A program made the position numbers and the translations under genes. Positions 44,346 to 55,737 of a stretch of DNA of 64,000 bases are shown here, piece by piece (within the stretch, counting starts at the first letter, position 1; the number at the start of each line of letters is the position of its first letter). The notes beneath the pieces are model-generated. The model did no database searches and had not been told where the DNA came from. It saw only the letters and a list, made by a program, of their open reading frames with translations. The stretch lies in the NCBI RefSeq assembly GCF_023898315.1, contig NC_064621.1:536073383-536137382 (forward strand). The letters are read 5' to 3'. The DNA is from Schistocerca nitens. Taxonomy: Eukaryota > Arthropoda > Insecta > Orthoptera > Acrididae.

Positions 44346-44700
44346 GGGACTTAATTACCGGCTGAAAACCACTTTAATTTAAAAACGGCTGAAGGCCAAT
44401 GACTAAAAACGCAATCATAATCAGAAATTTAAAAGGCAAGCCTTATATTACAACAGTTCTTTATTTAGGCTGATGGCCCAAAGAATCTGAGACTTTCAGA
44501 GCAAACAATTTGAATCCAAAATCAGCTGAACGCCCAACACTTAAAATTCAACAACATTAAAACCTTTAAAATGCCAAAAGTCTTACGTGAAGCAGCTCTT
44601 TAAATTAGGCTGAAGGCCTAAAGAATCTTACGCCTTAAGGGCAAAACAACTTTAATTTAAAAAAACAAATCGGCCAGAAGCCATACAAGTACAAACAACA
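44346..44700. repeat. Degenerate GGCTGAAGGCC-type repeat array
   Basis: GGCTGAAAACC, GGCTGAAGGCC, GGCTGATGGCC, AGCTGAACGCC, GGCTGAAGGCC and GGCCAGAAGCC recur every 50-100 bp in an AT-rich background, with AAAGAATCT blocks after some. This is an unclassified tandem-like repeat, perhaps part of a larger interspersed element. Confidence 0.5.
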
Positions 44701-45867
44701 AGAACAAATAAAAAACGGCATTACATCGGAGGGCGCTCAGATGTTTGTGGGTCGGCCTGTAATTGAAAGACTAACGCTCCCTTAAGTGAGACAGGCAGTC
44801 GGGCCAACCATTCACGATCCGAACAACCGACCGACAGTCAATGGACCCACCGACAACATAACTTCCACTTCACCCGACCAGGGCACAACAGGGAGTTCAC
44901 GGAACAACGTAGAAGATATTGGCGGCCACAACCAATCATACATGGAGCTGCCAAACTCCACACTGTGCTGGACAGCAATAACACGATGAGGAAAATACAC
45001 TGCCTGACATTTACGTCAACGGCCAGAGCAGGTAACCAGAACGTTAACGGCCACAATGCAGAAGATTCCGATGGTGCACTTCAATTCAAATAACCAAATA
45101 CAGTGAAACTACACCGAAGGATGGCTAGAATTTTTCAACTCTAAAACCACGTTGTTGCTCGCGGGAATATCCCAACAGTTGACAACGAACTCCAAACGAC
45201 ACAATATGAACAGTCTTGCCTTTCTGGTGGATTAAATCAAAACTCAACTTTCGTGTCCAGGGTCGGTGAGCCACGGACCTCGTAGCAATGGGAACAGCCC
45301 CACACTCCGCCACAACGTAGAGACCACCAGCGGCCCCTGCCAAACTACGTCCCGCGGAGAATTCCTCGCTGCTCCACGCCACCGACCGACTGCCCAGGCC
45401 CGGAAATCGTGAAGGGACCAAATATACGTCGGCCGATGAGACGAACAACCGAACGACCAACCAACGGTCGTCCCGCTCCAATCTCCCTTCGTCGGACAGT
45501 TCATGTGTGTCACCAGCGGTCGGCGAGCACTGGCTGTCGGCGCCTCACCGGCGATCCGTCCCCCGACTTCACTGCGGCTGCGTCCCGACTACACTGCTGG
45601 TCCGTCCCGAACTGACTGCCAGACACACGATGGCCCGGAAATACTGTCGGTCGCTCCAGAGATGTTACGACAGTGCACTTATCGATACGCGCTACTGCTG
45701 CCGCTTACAGGCAAGTAAGGCAGAAAGTCAGTGATGCCAATAAATTGAATAAGAAAACGAGGAGGCAGTACCGTAATGGAAGATGACAAACAGTAAATGG
45801 GATAAACGCGAGACGTGCGGGGCTCAACGGTATTTGTCGGAAGAATAGGGACATGACACATGATCAC
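44701..45867. other. No recognised gene; GC-rich block 45240-45720
   Basis: Several overlapping ORFs on both strands (for example 45125-45481, 45409-45734) arise from GC-rich, low-stop sequence with CGACCGAC-type motifs. No domain is recognised. Confidence 0.4.
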
Positions 45868-46985
45868 ATATACACTGAAGGGCCAAAGAAACTATTACCC
45901 CATCCTTATAACGCGTATGGTCCCCGCGAGGGCGCAGAAGTGCCGAAAGACGACGTGGCATGGAATCGACGTCTGAAGTAATGCTGGAGGGAACTGACAA
46001 TGAATTCTGCAGGGCTGTCCATAAATCCGTAAGAGTTCGATGAAATGTAGATCTTTTCTGAACAGCAAGTTGCAAGGCATCACAGATATGATCAATAATG
46101 TTCGTGTCAGGGGAGTCTGGTGGCTTGCGGAAGCGTTTAAACTCAGAAGAGTGTTCCTACAGATACTCAGTAGCAATTCTGGACGTGTGTGGCGTCGCAT
46201 TGTCCTGCGGGAATTGCCAAAGTCCGTCGGAATGCACAATGGACATGACTGGATGCTTACGTACGTGTCACCTGTAAGAGTCGTATCAGGGGTCCCACAT
46301 AAATGCAACAGCACACGCCCCACGCCATTACAGAGCCTCCACCAGCTTGAGTAGACCACTGCTGATATGCAGGGTCAATGGATTCATGAGGTGTCCATCC
46401 ACTCGATACAATTTGAAACGAGACTCGTCTGACCAGGCAACATGCTTCCAGTCGTGGACAGCACAATGTCGGTGTTGACGGGTCCAGGCGAGGCGTAAGC
46501 CTTTGCGTCGTGCAGTCATCAAGGGTACACGAGTGGGCCTTCGGCTCCGAAAGCCCATATCGATGATGTTTCTTTGAATGGTTCGCACTCTGACACTTGT
46601 TGTGCCCAGCAGTGAAATCTGAAGTAATTTGCGGAAGGGTTGCACTTCTGTCACGTTGAGCGATTCTCTTCAGTCGTAGTTGGTCCCGTTCTTGCAGGAT
46701 CTTCTTCCAGCCGCAGCGATATTTTACCGGATTCCTGATATTCACGGTACACTCGTGAAATGGTCGTACGGAAAAATCCCCACTTCACGCTACCTCGGAG
46801 ATGCTCTGTCCCATCGCTCGGGCGCCGACTATAACACCACGTTCAAATTCACTTAAATCTCTATAATCTGCCATTGCAGCAGGAGTAACCGGTCTAACAA
46901 CTGCAGCAGAAAGTTGTTTTCTTATATAGTCGTTGCTGACCGGAGCACCATGTAACGCCGGAAATGCATATCCTCCTATTTCCAT
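45868..46985 (-). pseudogene. Fourth Tc1-like transposase family, antisense, decayed
   Basis: The minus strand starts with MADYRDLSEFERGVIVGARA (about 46885-46825) and ISEVA, then YREYQESGK-like sequence. TSVRVRTIQRNIIDMGFRSR is the second HTH. The first catalytic Asp follows in HVAWSDESRFKLYRVDGH (about 46445-46400), then a GGGSVMAWGV-like segment. The terminal sequence CACTGAAGGGCCAAAGAAAC (45874-45893 on the plus strand) matches a Tc1-type end. Frameshifts interrupt the later half and the left-hand end of the gene is truncated near 46990. Confidence 0.8.
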
Positions 46986-47073
46986 CTATTGTACTACATA
47001 TTTTTTTCCTTAATTTGTTACCTGAAGATATGACAATTCTGTGTCTTTATATATTGTAATTATTTTACAATTA

Positions 47074-47122
<49 letters not shown>

Positions 47123-47400
47123 TTTATGTCGATGTATAATTTTTTTGTTAATATTATTCGTATTTTTACGCTGGGTCTTACCTAGGGAAAACTATGCTAT
47201 CGAACGAGTACATTGATAGGTTGTGTGGAGAACCAAAGTGTTTAGGATGTTTGCGAGTGTTAACTCTGCCGCGTGGAGGGCGGGAAGTGCAGAGTCTGGC
47301 TGGAGTAGTGCGGTGGAGCAGGTGTGATGAGTGACGCTCCCGCGAGTTGCCGCGCTTACGGGGTTTGGCAGCATGTAATTGCGCTCGACTTGCTATGATA
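46986..47400. repeat. Unassigned DNA with (TA)n microsatellite at 47077-47118
   Basis: About 42 bp of TA repeat. No gene is recognised in the remainder. Confidence 0.8.
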
Positions 47401-48822
47401 CACTCCTGGAAATTGAAATAAGAACACCGTGAATTCATTGTCCCAGGAAGGGGAAACTTTATTGACACATTCCTAGGGTCAGATACATCACATGATCACA
47501 CTGACAGAACCACAGGCACATAGACACAGGCAACAGAGCATGCACAATGTCGGCACTAGTACAGTGTATATCCACCTTTCGCAGCAATGCAGGCTGCTAT
47601 TCTCCCATGGAGACGATCGTAGAGATGCTGGATGTAGTCCTGTGGAACGGCTTGCCATGCCATTTCCACCTGGCGCCTCAGTTGGACCAGCGTTCGTGCT
47701 GGACGTGCAGACCGCGTGAGACGACGCTTCATCCAGTCCCAAACATGCTCAATGGGGGACAGATCCGGAGATCTTGCTGGCCAGGGTAATTGACTTACAC
47801 CTTCTAGAGCACGTTGGGTGGCACGGGATACATGCGGACGTGCATTGTCCTGTTGGAACAGCAAGTTCCCTTGCCGGTCTAGGAATGGTAGAACGATGGG
47901 TTCGATGACGGTTTGGATGTACCGTGCACTATTCAGTGTCCCCTCGACGATCACCAGTGGTGTACGGCCAGTGTAGGAGATCGCTCCCCACACCATGATG
48001 CCGGGTGTTGGCCCTGTGTGCCTCGGTCGTATGCAGTCCTGATCGTGGCGCTCACCTGAACGGCGCCAAACACGCATACGACCATCATTGGCACCAAGGC
48101 AGAAGCGACTCTCATCGCTGAAGACGACACGTCTCCATTCGTCCCTCCATTCACGCCTGTCGCGACGCCACTGGAGGCGGGCTGCACGATGTTGGGGCGT
48201 GAGCGGAAGACGGCCTAACGGTGTGCGGGACCGTAGCCCAGCTTCATGGAGACGGTTGCGAATGGTCCTCGCCGATACCCCAGGAGCAACAGTGTCCCTA
48301 ATTTGCTGGGAAGTGGCGGTGCGGTCCCCTACGGCACTGCGTAGGATCCTACGGTCTTGACGTGCATCCGTGCGTCGCTGCGGTCCGGTCCCAGGTCTAC
48401 GGGCACGTGCACCTTCCGCCGACCACTGGCGACAACATCGATGTACTGTGGAGACCTCACGCCCCACGTGTTGAGCAATTCGGCGGTACGTCCACCCGGC
48501 CTCCCGCATGCCCACTATACGTCCTCGCTCAAAGTCCGTCAACTGCACATACGGTTCACGTCCACGCTGTCGCGGCATGCTACCAGTGTTAAAGACTGCG
48601 ATGGAGCTCCGTATGCCACGGCAAACTGGCTGACACTGACGGCGGCGGTGCACAAATGCTGCGCAGCTAGCGCCATTCGACGGCCAACACCGCGGTTCCT
48701 GGTGTGTCCGCTGTGCCGTGCGTGTGATCATTGCTTGTACAGCCCTCTCGCAGTGTCCGGAGCAAGTATGGTGGGTCTGACACACCGGTGACAATGTGTT
48801 CTTTTTTCCATTTCCAGGAGTG
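47401..48822 (-). mobile_element. Intact Tc1-like transposon, DD32E, copy 2
   Basis: 1422 bp, bounded by TA (47399-47400 and 48823-48824), with terminal repeats CACTCCTGGAAATTGAAATA and CACTCCTGGAAATGGAAAAA. It is nearly identical to copy 1 and in opposite orientation. Confidence 0.96.
47556..48578 (-). CDS. Tc1-like transposase (340 aa), copy 2
   Basis: The open frame continues upstream to 48866, past the transposon end, but I place the start at MPRQRGREPYVQLTDFERGR (48578), equivalent to copy 1. All three catalytic residues are present in the same contexts (FSDESRF, QQDNARPH, SPIEHVW), again with 32 residues between the second and third. Differences from copy 1 include W for L in AGWTYRR, T for K in VSTVHRC, L for V in RRILRSA, R for C in LQWRRDR, S for A and D for N near RSGERHDQD, and T for M in ARTLVQL. 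That is roughly 98% identity over 340 residues. There are no disabling mutations. Confidence 0.95.
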   Translation of the reverse strand: MPRQRGREPYVQLTDFERGRIVGMREAGWTYRRIAQHVGREVSTVHRCCRQWSAEGARARRPGTGPQRRTDARQDRRILRSAVGDRTATSQQIRDTVAPGVSARTIRNRLHEAGLRSRTPLGRLPLTPQHRAARLQWRRDRREWRDEWRRVVFSDESRFCLGANDGRMRVWRRSGERHDQDCIRPRHTGPTPGIMVWGAISYTGRTPLVIVEGTLNSARYIQTVIEPIVLPFLDRQGNLLFQQDNARPHVSRATQRALEGVSQLPWPARSPDLSPIEHVWDWMKRRLTRSARPARTLVQLRRQVEMAWQAVPQDYIQHLYDRLHGRIAACIAAKGGYTLY

Positions 48823-50458
48823 TAGTTTCTGACACCGTGTCGCGGACGGGAAGCATTAGCTGGCACACATCAAGAGCCCGTTTCGCCTGGTGACCGTGTC
48901 GAGAAGAAGGCGCGCCAACATCCAGCTTCTGCAACAGCGACGGCCGACATAAAGTGATTGTCGCCACTTCCTCGATCGACGACTTCAAACCTTCAATCAA
49001 CCAGCAAGGAAGACTGAAAGCCCATAAAGTTTTAGAGCTGTATGGCATACCTCAGCTTTTCAAACTGTTCCATTTGCATCAGTAAAATATAGCAACTTAG
49101 CATGAACCTTTGTTGCTCATTGTCCCAATTGCATTACCAAGCAGGGTCCCTTCCTTTTTCTAAATGAACCCGTGTGTCGTTGATATTCAAAAGCCAGCAT
49201 TAAAGTAATATAATTCCATTTCACTGCTTTAATTTCAAAATTCAGTTAAAGTATTCATAGCTGGCTACAATATTTAGATTACACAAGCACAAATTAAGAG
49301 TGCGAGTTTTGTTACCATATTTTAGCTTACCTGTGACTGCAGCTCAGCTTGGTATGTACTAAATTTTACTATTGTTAATTGATCAGAATCATTCAATTCA
49401 AGTTCAAAGTTAAATCTCTTATTTCAAAATTGCGTAGATTCAAGTAGCTTTTGAAATGATTGTTGAGGTAACCCACGACTAACCTTATTTTATTTAATTT
49501 CTCAGTGCTTCAGAAACTAAGTTCACTATTAATTTCAGTCACTAAATTAATTTTCAATTTTCCGGTTTTATTAATTCTTTTGCTAAATTAAGTCAGAATG
49601 TAGCGAAATTTATTACTTCTGACAAACACTCAGTTTTCACACAACACGTGTCAACCTTCAGTTGCTACGCTTTTAGTGCTAATTATATGTGTATTAGCCT
49701 TTCTTTTCCAGTTATTATAGTAGTTGTTAACAGGACTGGCGAGCGCCATTTTCCCCAAATCTCTAATATCTAATTAACGCCAGTTAATTGTTAATGTAAC
49801 GACTGCACATTTACTTTCTTCATTAACTTTACCCTTTTTCAAAATTAAATTCTGACAGATTAACTTCGGTGACGATTGCTTTTCCCAAATTTCCATTAGG
49901 TACACGCGGTTTAATTTTTCAGTGTCATTAAGGTCGATAAGTGAGGGGGAGGTTACAACCGTATTATGCTGTTCACATATCTCTGTATTTGAATACGCAT
50001 GCCTGTACCAGTTTCTTTGGCGGTTCAGTGTGTATTACGGTTATAATAAGCGCGGCATGATTTACAGAGTCAGTGTCATACTGGAGAGAAAGAAGGTACA
50101 CAGACATCCTCGTGCCTGCATCGATGCCTAGCGGCTCCCCAGGGCCAACCTACGTGGCTAGCTGGACGAGAGCGCAGAGCTGTGGGTCGCAGATACCGCA
50201 CACCAGGCACCGATCGAGCGGCCAGTCCTCACTCTGGCGGCGCACTTGGGCTGCGGTAATCGGGGAACACAGGCGGCTTGTAGTTTGTTTGCATAATGAC
50301 GTTACGGACAGGGGGCCGACGCACGTGAAGCTGGCGAGGCACCGCAGCAAAGTATCAGCGCAGCAGCAGCTGCCTGCAGCGGATCGCCCACCAGGACAGG
50401 CGCCGCTGCATACTTTAGCACACGCCATTTGGCTACGTTGCACTTACTGGTATATACC
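48823..50458. other. No recognised gene
   Basis: AT-rich from 49080 to 49920 and GC-rich from 50110 to 50420. ORFs at 50073-50495 (+) and 50150-50443 (-) reflect the GC-rich patch and have no domain. It may include LTR-type sequence but no ends were found. Confidence 0.4.
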
Positions 50459-50871
50459 GGGTGATTACAAAGTCAGTATAAATTTGAAAACTTAATAAAC
50501 CACGGAATAATGTAGATAGAGAGGTAAAAATTGACACACATGCTTGGAATGACATGGGGTTTTATTAGAACAAAAAAAGTTCACAAAATGTCCGACAGAT
50601 GGCGCTGGACAGCAAACCGTCAGTGACTGCGCATGACAATGGTTATAAAAGGAGCTGTAATGAGAGAGAGAATCAGATGCGCCAGCAGTTGCAGCATGTT
50701 GACGTTTCCCGAAAAGGCGGTTTTATTGAACCTGTATTATCAGAATGGGGAATGTGCTAGTTCAGCGTTACGATCCTATCGCCATAGGAAGGGGATTCGA
50801 ACGGGTAAAGGTACGTTGACAAATGCAGCTGTAGCGAGAATGATTTCGAAGTTCTAAGCCACGGGGTTGTT

Positions 50872-53811
50872 ATCAGGAGAAAGAAAACTGGCACTCTACG
50901 GATCGGAGCGTGGAATGTCAGATCCCTTAATCGGGCAGGTAGGTTAGAAAATTTAAAAAGGGAAATGGATAGGTTAAAGTTAGATATAGTGGGAATTAGT
51001 GAAGTTCGGTGGCAGGAGGAACAAGACTTTTGGTCAGGTGATTACAGGGTTATAAATACAAAATAGGGGTAATGCAGGAGTAGGTTTAATAATGAATAAA
51101 CAAATAGGAGTGCGGGTTAGCTACTACAAACAGCATAGTGAACGCATTATTGTGGCCAAGATAGACACAGGAGTAGGTTTAATAATGAATAAACAAATAG
51201 GAGTGCGGGTTAGCTACTACAAACAGCATAGTGAACGCATTATTGTGGCCAAGATAGACACAAAGCCCATGCCTACTACAGTAGTGCAAGTTTATATGCC
51301 AACTAGCTCTGCAGATGATGAAGAAATTGATGAAATGTATGACGAGATAAAAGAAATTATTCAGGTAGTGAAGGGAGACGAAAATTTAATAGTCATGGGT
51401 GACTGGAATTCGTCAGTAGGAAAAGGGAGAGAAGGAAACATAGTAGGTGAATATGGATTGGGGGGAAGAAATGAAAGAGGAAGCCGCCTTGTAGAATTTT
51501 GCACAGAGCATAACTTAATCATAGCTAACACTTGGTTCAAGAATCATAAAAGAAGGTTGTATACCTGGAAGAGTCCTGGAGATACTAAAAGGTATCAGAT
51601 AGATTATATAATGGTAAGACAGACATTTAGGAACCAGGTTTTAAATTGTAAGACATTTCCAGGGGCAGATGTGGATTCTGACCACAATCTATTGGTTATC
51701 AACTGCAGATTGAAACTGAAGGAACTGCAAAAAGGTGGGAATTTAAGGAGATGGGACCTGGATAAACTGAAAGAACCAGAGGTTGTAGAGAGTTTCAGGG
51801 AGAGCATAAGGGAACAATTGACAGGAATGGGGGAAAGAAATACAGTAGAAGAAGAATGGGTAGCTCTGAGCGATGAAGTAGTGAAGGCAGCAGAGGATCA
51901 AGTAGGTAAAAAGACGAGGACTAATAGAAATCCTTGGGTAACAGAAGAAATATTGAATTTAATTGATGAAAGGAGAAAATATAAAAATACAGTAAATGAA
52001 GCAGGTAGAAAGGAATACAGACGTCTGAAAAATGAGATCGACAGGAAGTGCAAAATGGCTAAGCAGGCATGGCTAGAGGACAAATGTAAGGATGTAGAGG
52101 CTTGTCTCAATAGGGGTAAGATAGATACTGCCTACAGGAAAATTAAAGAGACCTTTGGAGAGAAGAGAACCACTTGTATGAATATCAAGAGCTCAGATGG
52201 CAACCCAGTTCTAAGCAAAGAAGGGAAGGCAGAAAGGTGGAAGGAGTATATAGAGGGTTTATACGAGGGCGATGTACTTGAGGACAATATTATGGAAATG
52301 GAAGAGGATGTAAATGAAGATGAAATGGGAGAAAAGATACTGCGTGAAGAGTTTGACAGAGCACTGAAAGACCTGAGTCGAAACAAGGCCCCGGGAGTAG
52401 ACAACATTCCATTAGAACTACTGATGGCCTTGGGAGAGCCAGTCATGACAAAACTCTACCATCTGGTGAGCAAGATGTATGAGACAGGCGAAGTACCCAC
52501 AGACTTCAAGAAGAATATAATAATTCCAATCCCAAAGAAAGCAGGTGTTGACAGATGTGAAAATTACCGAACTATCAGTTTAATAAGTCACAGCTGCAAA
52601 ATACTAACGCGAATTCCTTACAGACGAATGGAAAAACTGATAGAAGCGGACCTCGGGGAAGATCAGTTTGGATTCCGCAGAAATGTTGGAACACGTGAGG
52701 CAATACTAACCTTACGACTAGCATTTGTAGACTTAGAGAAAGCTTTTGACAACGTTAACTGGAATACTCTCTTTCAAATTCTGAAGGTGGCAGGGGTAAA
52801 ATACAGGGAGCGAAAGGCTATTTACAATTTGTACAGAAACCAGATGGCAGTTATAAGAGTCGAGGGGCATGAAAGGGAAGCAGTGGTTGGGAATGGAGTG
52901 AGACAGGGTTGTAGCCTCTCCCCGACGTTATTCAATCTGTATATTGAGCAAGTAGTAAAGGAAACAAAAGAAAAATTCGGAGTAGGTATTAAAATTCATG
53001 GAGAAGAAGTAAAAACTTTGAGGTTCACCGATGACATTGTAATTCTGTCAGAGACAGCAAAGGACTTGGAAGAGCCATTGAATGGAATGGACAGTGTCTT
53101 GAAAGGAGGATATAAGATGAACATCAACAAAAGCAAAACGAGGATAATGGAATGTAGTCAAATTAAATCGGGTGATGCTGAGGGGATTAGATTAGGAAAT
53201 GAGACACTTAAAGTAGTAAAGGAGTTTTGCTATTTGGGGAGCAAAATAACTGATTATGGTCGAAGTAGAGAGGATATAAAATGTAGACTGGCAAGGGCAA
53301 GGAAATCGTTTCTGAAGAAGAGAAATTTGTTAACATCGAGTATAGATTTAAGTGTCAGGAAGTCGTTTCTGAAAGTATTTGTATGGAGTGTAGCCATGTA
53401 TGGATGTGAAACATGGACGATAACCAGTTTGGACAAGAAGAGAATAGAAGCTTTCGAAATGTGGTGCTACAGAAGAATGCTGAAGATAAGGTGGGTAGAT
53501 CACGTAACTAATGAGGAGGTATTGAACAGGATTGGGGAGAAGAGAAGTTTGTGGCACAACTTGACTAGAAGAAGGGATCGGTTGGTAGGACATGTTTTGA
53601 GGCATCAAGGGATCACAAATTTAGCATTGGAGGGCAGCGTGGAGGGTAAAAATCGTAGAGGGAGAGCAAGAGATCAATACATTAAGCAGATTCAGAAGGA
53701 TGTAGGTAGCAGTAGGTACTGGGAGATGAAGAAGCTTGCACAGGATAGAGTAGCATGGAAAGCTGCATCAAACCAGTCTCAGGACTGAAGACCACAACAA
53801 CAAACAACAAC
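50872..53811 (+). mobile_element. RTE-clade LINE, nearly full length
   Basis: Enclosed by a 16-bp TSD AAGCCACGGGGTTGTT (50856-50871 and 53812-53827) in the mariner-type transposon. The 5' end starts within the endonuclease domain (LRIGAWNVRSLNRAGRLENL, from 50896). The 3' end is a short CAACAACAAACAACAAC tail, typical of RTE elements. Confidence 0.95.
51092..53788 (+). CDS. RTE endonuclease-reverse transcriptase, 898 codons open
   Basis: APE-type endonuclease parts are seen at VMGDWNSSVG and VDSDHNLLVINC (about residues 100-205). The RT follows: KAPGVDNIPLELL, GFRRNVGTREAILTL, FVDLEKAFDNVNW (motif A), NGVRQGCSLSPTLFNLYIE (motif B) and RFTDDIVILSE (motif C, the usual A replaced by T but DD kept). 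After it come FCYLGSKITDYGRS, a C-terminal region with MYGCETWTI, and the end AAWKAASNQSQD-like. The ATG at 51092 is not the natural start. The endonuclease N-terminus is encoded at 50893-51063 in another frame, and a frameshift plus stop (51064) separates them. A 93-bp in-frame tandem duplication covers 51075-51260. Between REAILTLR and AFVDLEKAF the protein looks shorter than relatives, suggesting an in-frame deletion. Confidence 0.93.
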   Translation: MNKQIGVRVSYYKQHSERIIVAKIDTGVGLIMNKQIGVRVSYYKQHSERIIVAKIDTKPMPTTVVQVYMPTSSADDEEIDEMYDEIKEIIQVVKGDENLIVMGDWNSSVGKGREGNIVGEYGLGGRNERGSRLVEFCTEHNLIIANTWFKNHKRRLYTWKSPGDTKRYQIDYIMVRQTFRNQVLNCKTFPGADVDSDHNLLVINCRLKLKELQKGGNLRRWDLDKLKEPEVVESFRESIREQLTGMGERNTVEEEWVALSDEVVKAAEDQVGKKTRTNRNPWVTEEILNLIDERRKYKNTVNEAGRKEYRRLKNEIDRKCKMAKQAWLEDKCKDVEACLNRGKIDTAYRKIKETFGEKRTTCMNIKSSDGNPVLSKEGKAERWKEYIEGLYEGDVLEDNIMEMEEDVNEDEMGEKILREEFDRALKDLSRNKAPGVDNIPLELLMALGEPVMTKLYHLVSKMYETGEVPTDFKKNIIIPIPKKAGVDRCENYRTISLISHSCKILTRIPYRRMEKLIEADLGEDQFGFRRNVGTREAILTLRLAFVDLEKAFDNVNWNTLFQILKVAGVKYRERKAIYNLYRNQMAVIRVEGHEREAVVGNGVRQGCSLSPTLFNLYIEQVVKETKEKFGVGIKIHGEEVKTLRFTDDIVILSETAKDLEEPLNGMDSVLKGGYKMNINKSKTRIMECSQIKSGDAEGIRLGNETLKVVKEFCYLGSKITDYGRSREDIKCRLARARKSFLKKRNLLTSSIDLSVRKSFLKVFVWSVAMYGCETWTITSLDKKRIEAFEMWCYRRMLKIRWVDHVTNEEVLNRIGEKRSLWHNLTRRRDRLVGHVLRHQGITNLALEGSVEGKNRRGRARDQYIKQIQKDVGSSRYWEMKKLAQDRVAWKAASNQSQD

Positions 53812-54956
53812 AAGCCACGGGGTTGTTTAGACGATAGACCCCGTAGTGGCCGACCGAGCACAAGGCGTAATGCTGGCGAGACAGTTCAGGAAGAAATGGA
53901 GACTGTAGCGGGTTCGTCTATGCACGGGGAAGTCAGCGCCCGTGCAGTCGCACGTCGCACCGGCATTCCATACACTACTGTTTGGTTGGCACTGAGGCGT
54001 AACCTCCGATGCTATCCGTACAAAATCCATCGGCATCATGTACTGTCACCTGGCCATTTAGTGAAGCGGAGGGCATTTGCGGTGTGGGCGTTTCAAAAGA
54101 TGGCAGAAGATGACGATTGGTTGAGTAACATATTGTGGAGCGACAAAGCTCGTTTCACGCTCCGAGGGTCTGTCAACGCCCACAACTGCAGAATTTGGGC
54201 TACCGTAAATCCTACAACTGTCGTGGAATCTCCATTGCAGGACGAGAAAGTCACGGTATGGGTTGGATTTACCACATCTACCGTTATCGGGCCTTTTTTC
54301 TTCGAGGAAATGCGTGATTCTGGTTTTGTAACTGCTACCGTGACGGGTGAGAGATACGCCGATGTGTTACAGAATCGCATCATCCCTAGGCTGGCTGATA
54401 AACATCTGCTGGAACGTACGAAGTTTATGCAGGATGGCAATCCACCCCATTTTGCTAGAGGCGTGAAAGATCTCTTGCGCGCGTCGTTTGGTGATGATCG
54501 TGTGCTCAGCCGCCACTTCGTCATGCTTGGCCTCCCAGGGCGCCAGACCTCAGTCCGTGCGATTATTGGCTTTGGGGTTACCTGAAGTCGCAAGTGTATC
54601 GTGATAGACCGACATCTCTAGGGATGCTGAAAGACAACATCTGACGCCAATGCTTTACAGTGCTGTTCACACCATTATTACTCGGCTACAGCTATTGTTG
54701 ACGAATGATGGTGGACATATTGAGCATTTCCTGTAAAGAACGTCATCTTTGCTTTGTCTTACTTTGTTATGCCAATTATTGCAATTCTGATCAGATGAAG
54801 CGCCATCTATCGGACAGTTTTTGAACTTTTTGTATTTTTTTGGTTCTAATAAAACCCCATGTAATTCCAAGCATTTGTGTCAATTTGTACCTCTCTATCT
54901 ACATTATTCCGCGATTTATTCAGTTTTCAAATTTATACTGACTTTATACTGACTTT

Positions 54957-55540
54957 TTGTTCGTCGAGTTTCACCTCAACCAAAAAGAAACATGCCGTTG
55001 GTGAAAACGCGACGGAGCTATTCAAAAATTTGATACTTACATATCTGTATTACACATTAACACTGTTGACAATTATAAATGGCTAAGACTATAACGATTT
55101 CTTTCCATTAAGAAGTAACATACGAAGTTTTTGTTAGAACAGAAACCATGCAAGGGATTAGTTTACTCAAGGAGGAGAGCAGCGTGCACATTAGCCAATC
55201 AGAACGTTTATGAGCTGCGTCATAGTGGTGGAACTGACGTTACAGAAGCCGTCTTTCACAGAAGCAGTCTTTGTCGGAAGACGGTCGGTTGCCGGGGTGT
55301 ATGGGAAGAGGCACAGAGACATGGGGCTGCCTGTCGGATGTCGAAAGTTCTGCAACAGCTGGTGGCATATGCAACAGCTGGCATAGACACACAGGATGAA
55401 AATACGAGTACTTCCAATAGTAACAACTGGACATACAGGTGTTAGTATCGGGAGTAAAAGTGGCACACATTTAAACCACTGTATAGAGGAAGAATGTCAC
55501 CACCATCTCGAAAACCTACTAACGCAAAAGCAAATACTTT
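54957..55540. other. No recognised gene
   Basis: A 104-codon frame at 55131-55445 has no recognised domain. Confidence 0.4.
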
Positions 55541-55737
55541 CAAATGTGTGTGAAATCTTATGGGACTTATCTGCTAAAGTCATGAGTCCCTAAGCTTACA
55601 CACTACTTGACCTAAATTATCCTAAGGACAAACACACACACACACCCTTGCCCGAGGAGGACTCGAACCTCCGCCGGGACTAGCCGCACAGTCCATGACT
55701 GCAGCGCCTTGGACCGCTCGGCTAATCCCGCGCGGCA
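55541..55737 (-). mobile_element. SINE family B, full length
   Basis: Tail TTCAAATGTGTGTGAAATCT, body with a CA repeat, rc B box GGACTCGAACCTCCGCC, and head ending GCTAATCCCGCGCGGC. Possible TSD AATACTTT / ACTACTTT. It is the best family-B copy in the window. Confidence 0.88.

Larger units (their letters stand above)
50459..54956 (+). pseudogene. Mariner-superfamily transposon split by an RTE LINE
   Basis: Inverted terminal regions of about 100 bp pair: CCGGGTGATTACAAAGTCAG...TGGGGTTTTATTAGAAC (50459-50573) with its complement at 54842-54956. The right tip is altered, with a duplicated TTTATACTGAC and loss of the outer bases. The transposase N-terminus (MLTFPEKAVLLNLYYQNGEC, about 50698-50757) reaches ARMISKF before the LINE. 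After the LINE it resumes with GCLDDRPRSGRPSTR, an HTH-like IPYTTVWLALRR, the first catalytic region ILWSDKARFTL and MQDGNPPHFARG. Then a frameshift near 54525 leads to PDLSPCDYWLWGYL. The residue after the first Asp is K, not E. Without the LINE it would be a near-complete element. Confidence 0.85.
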
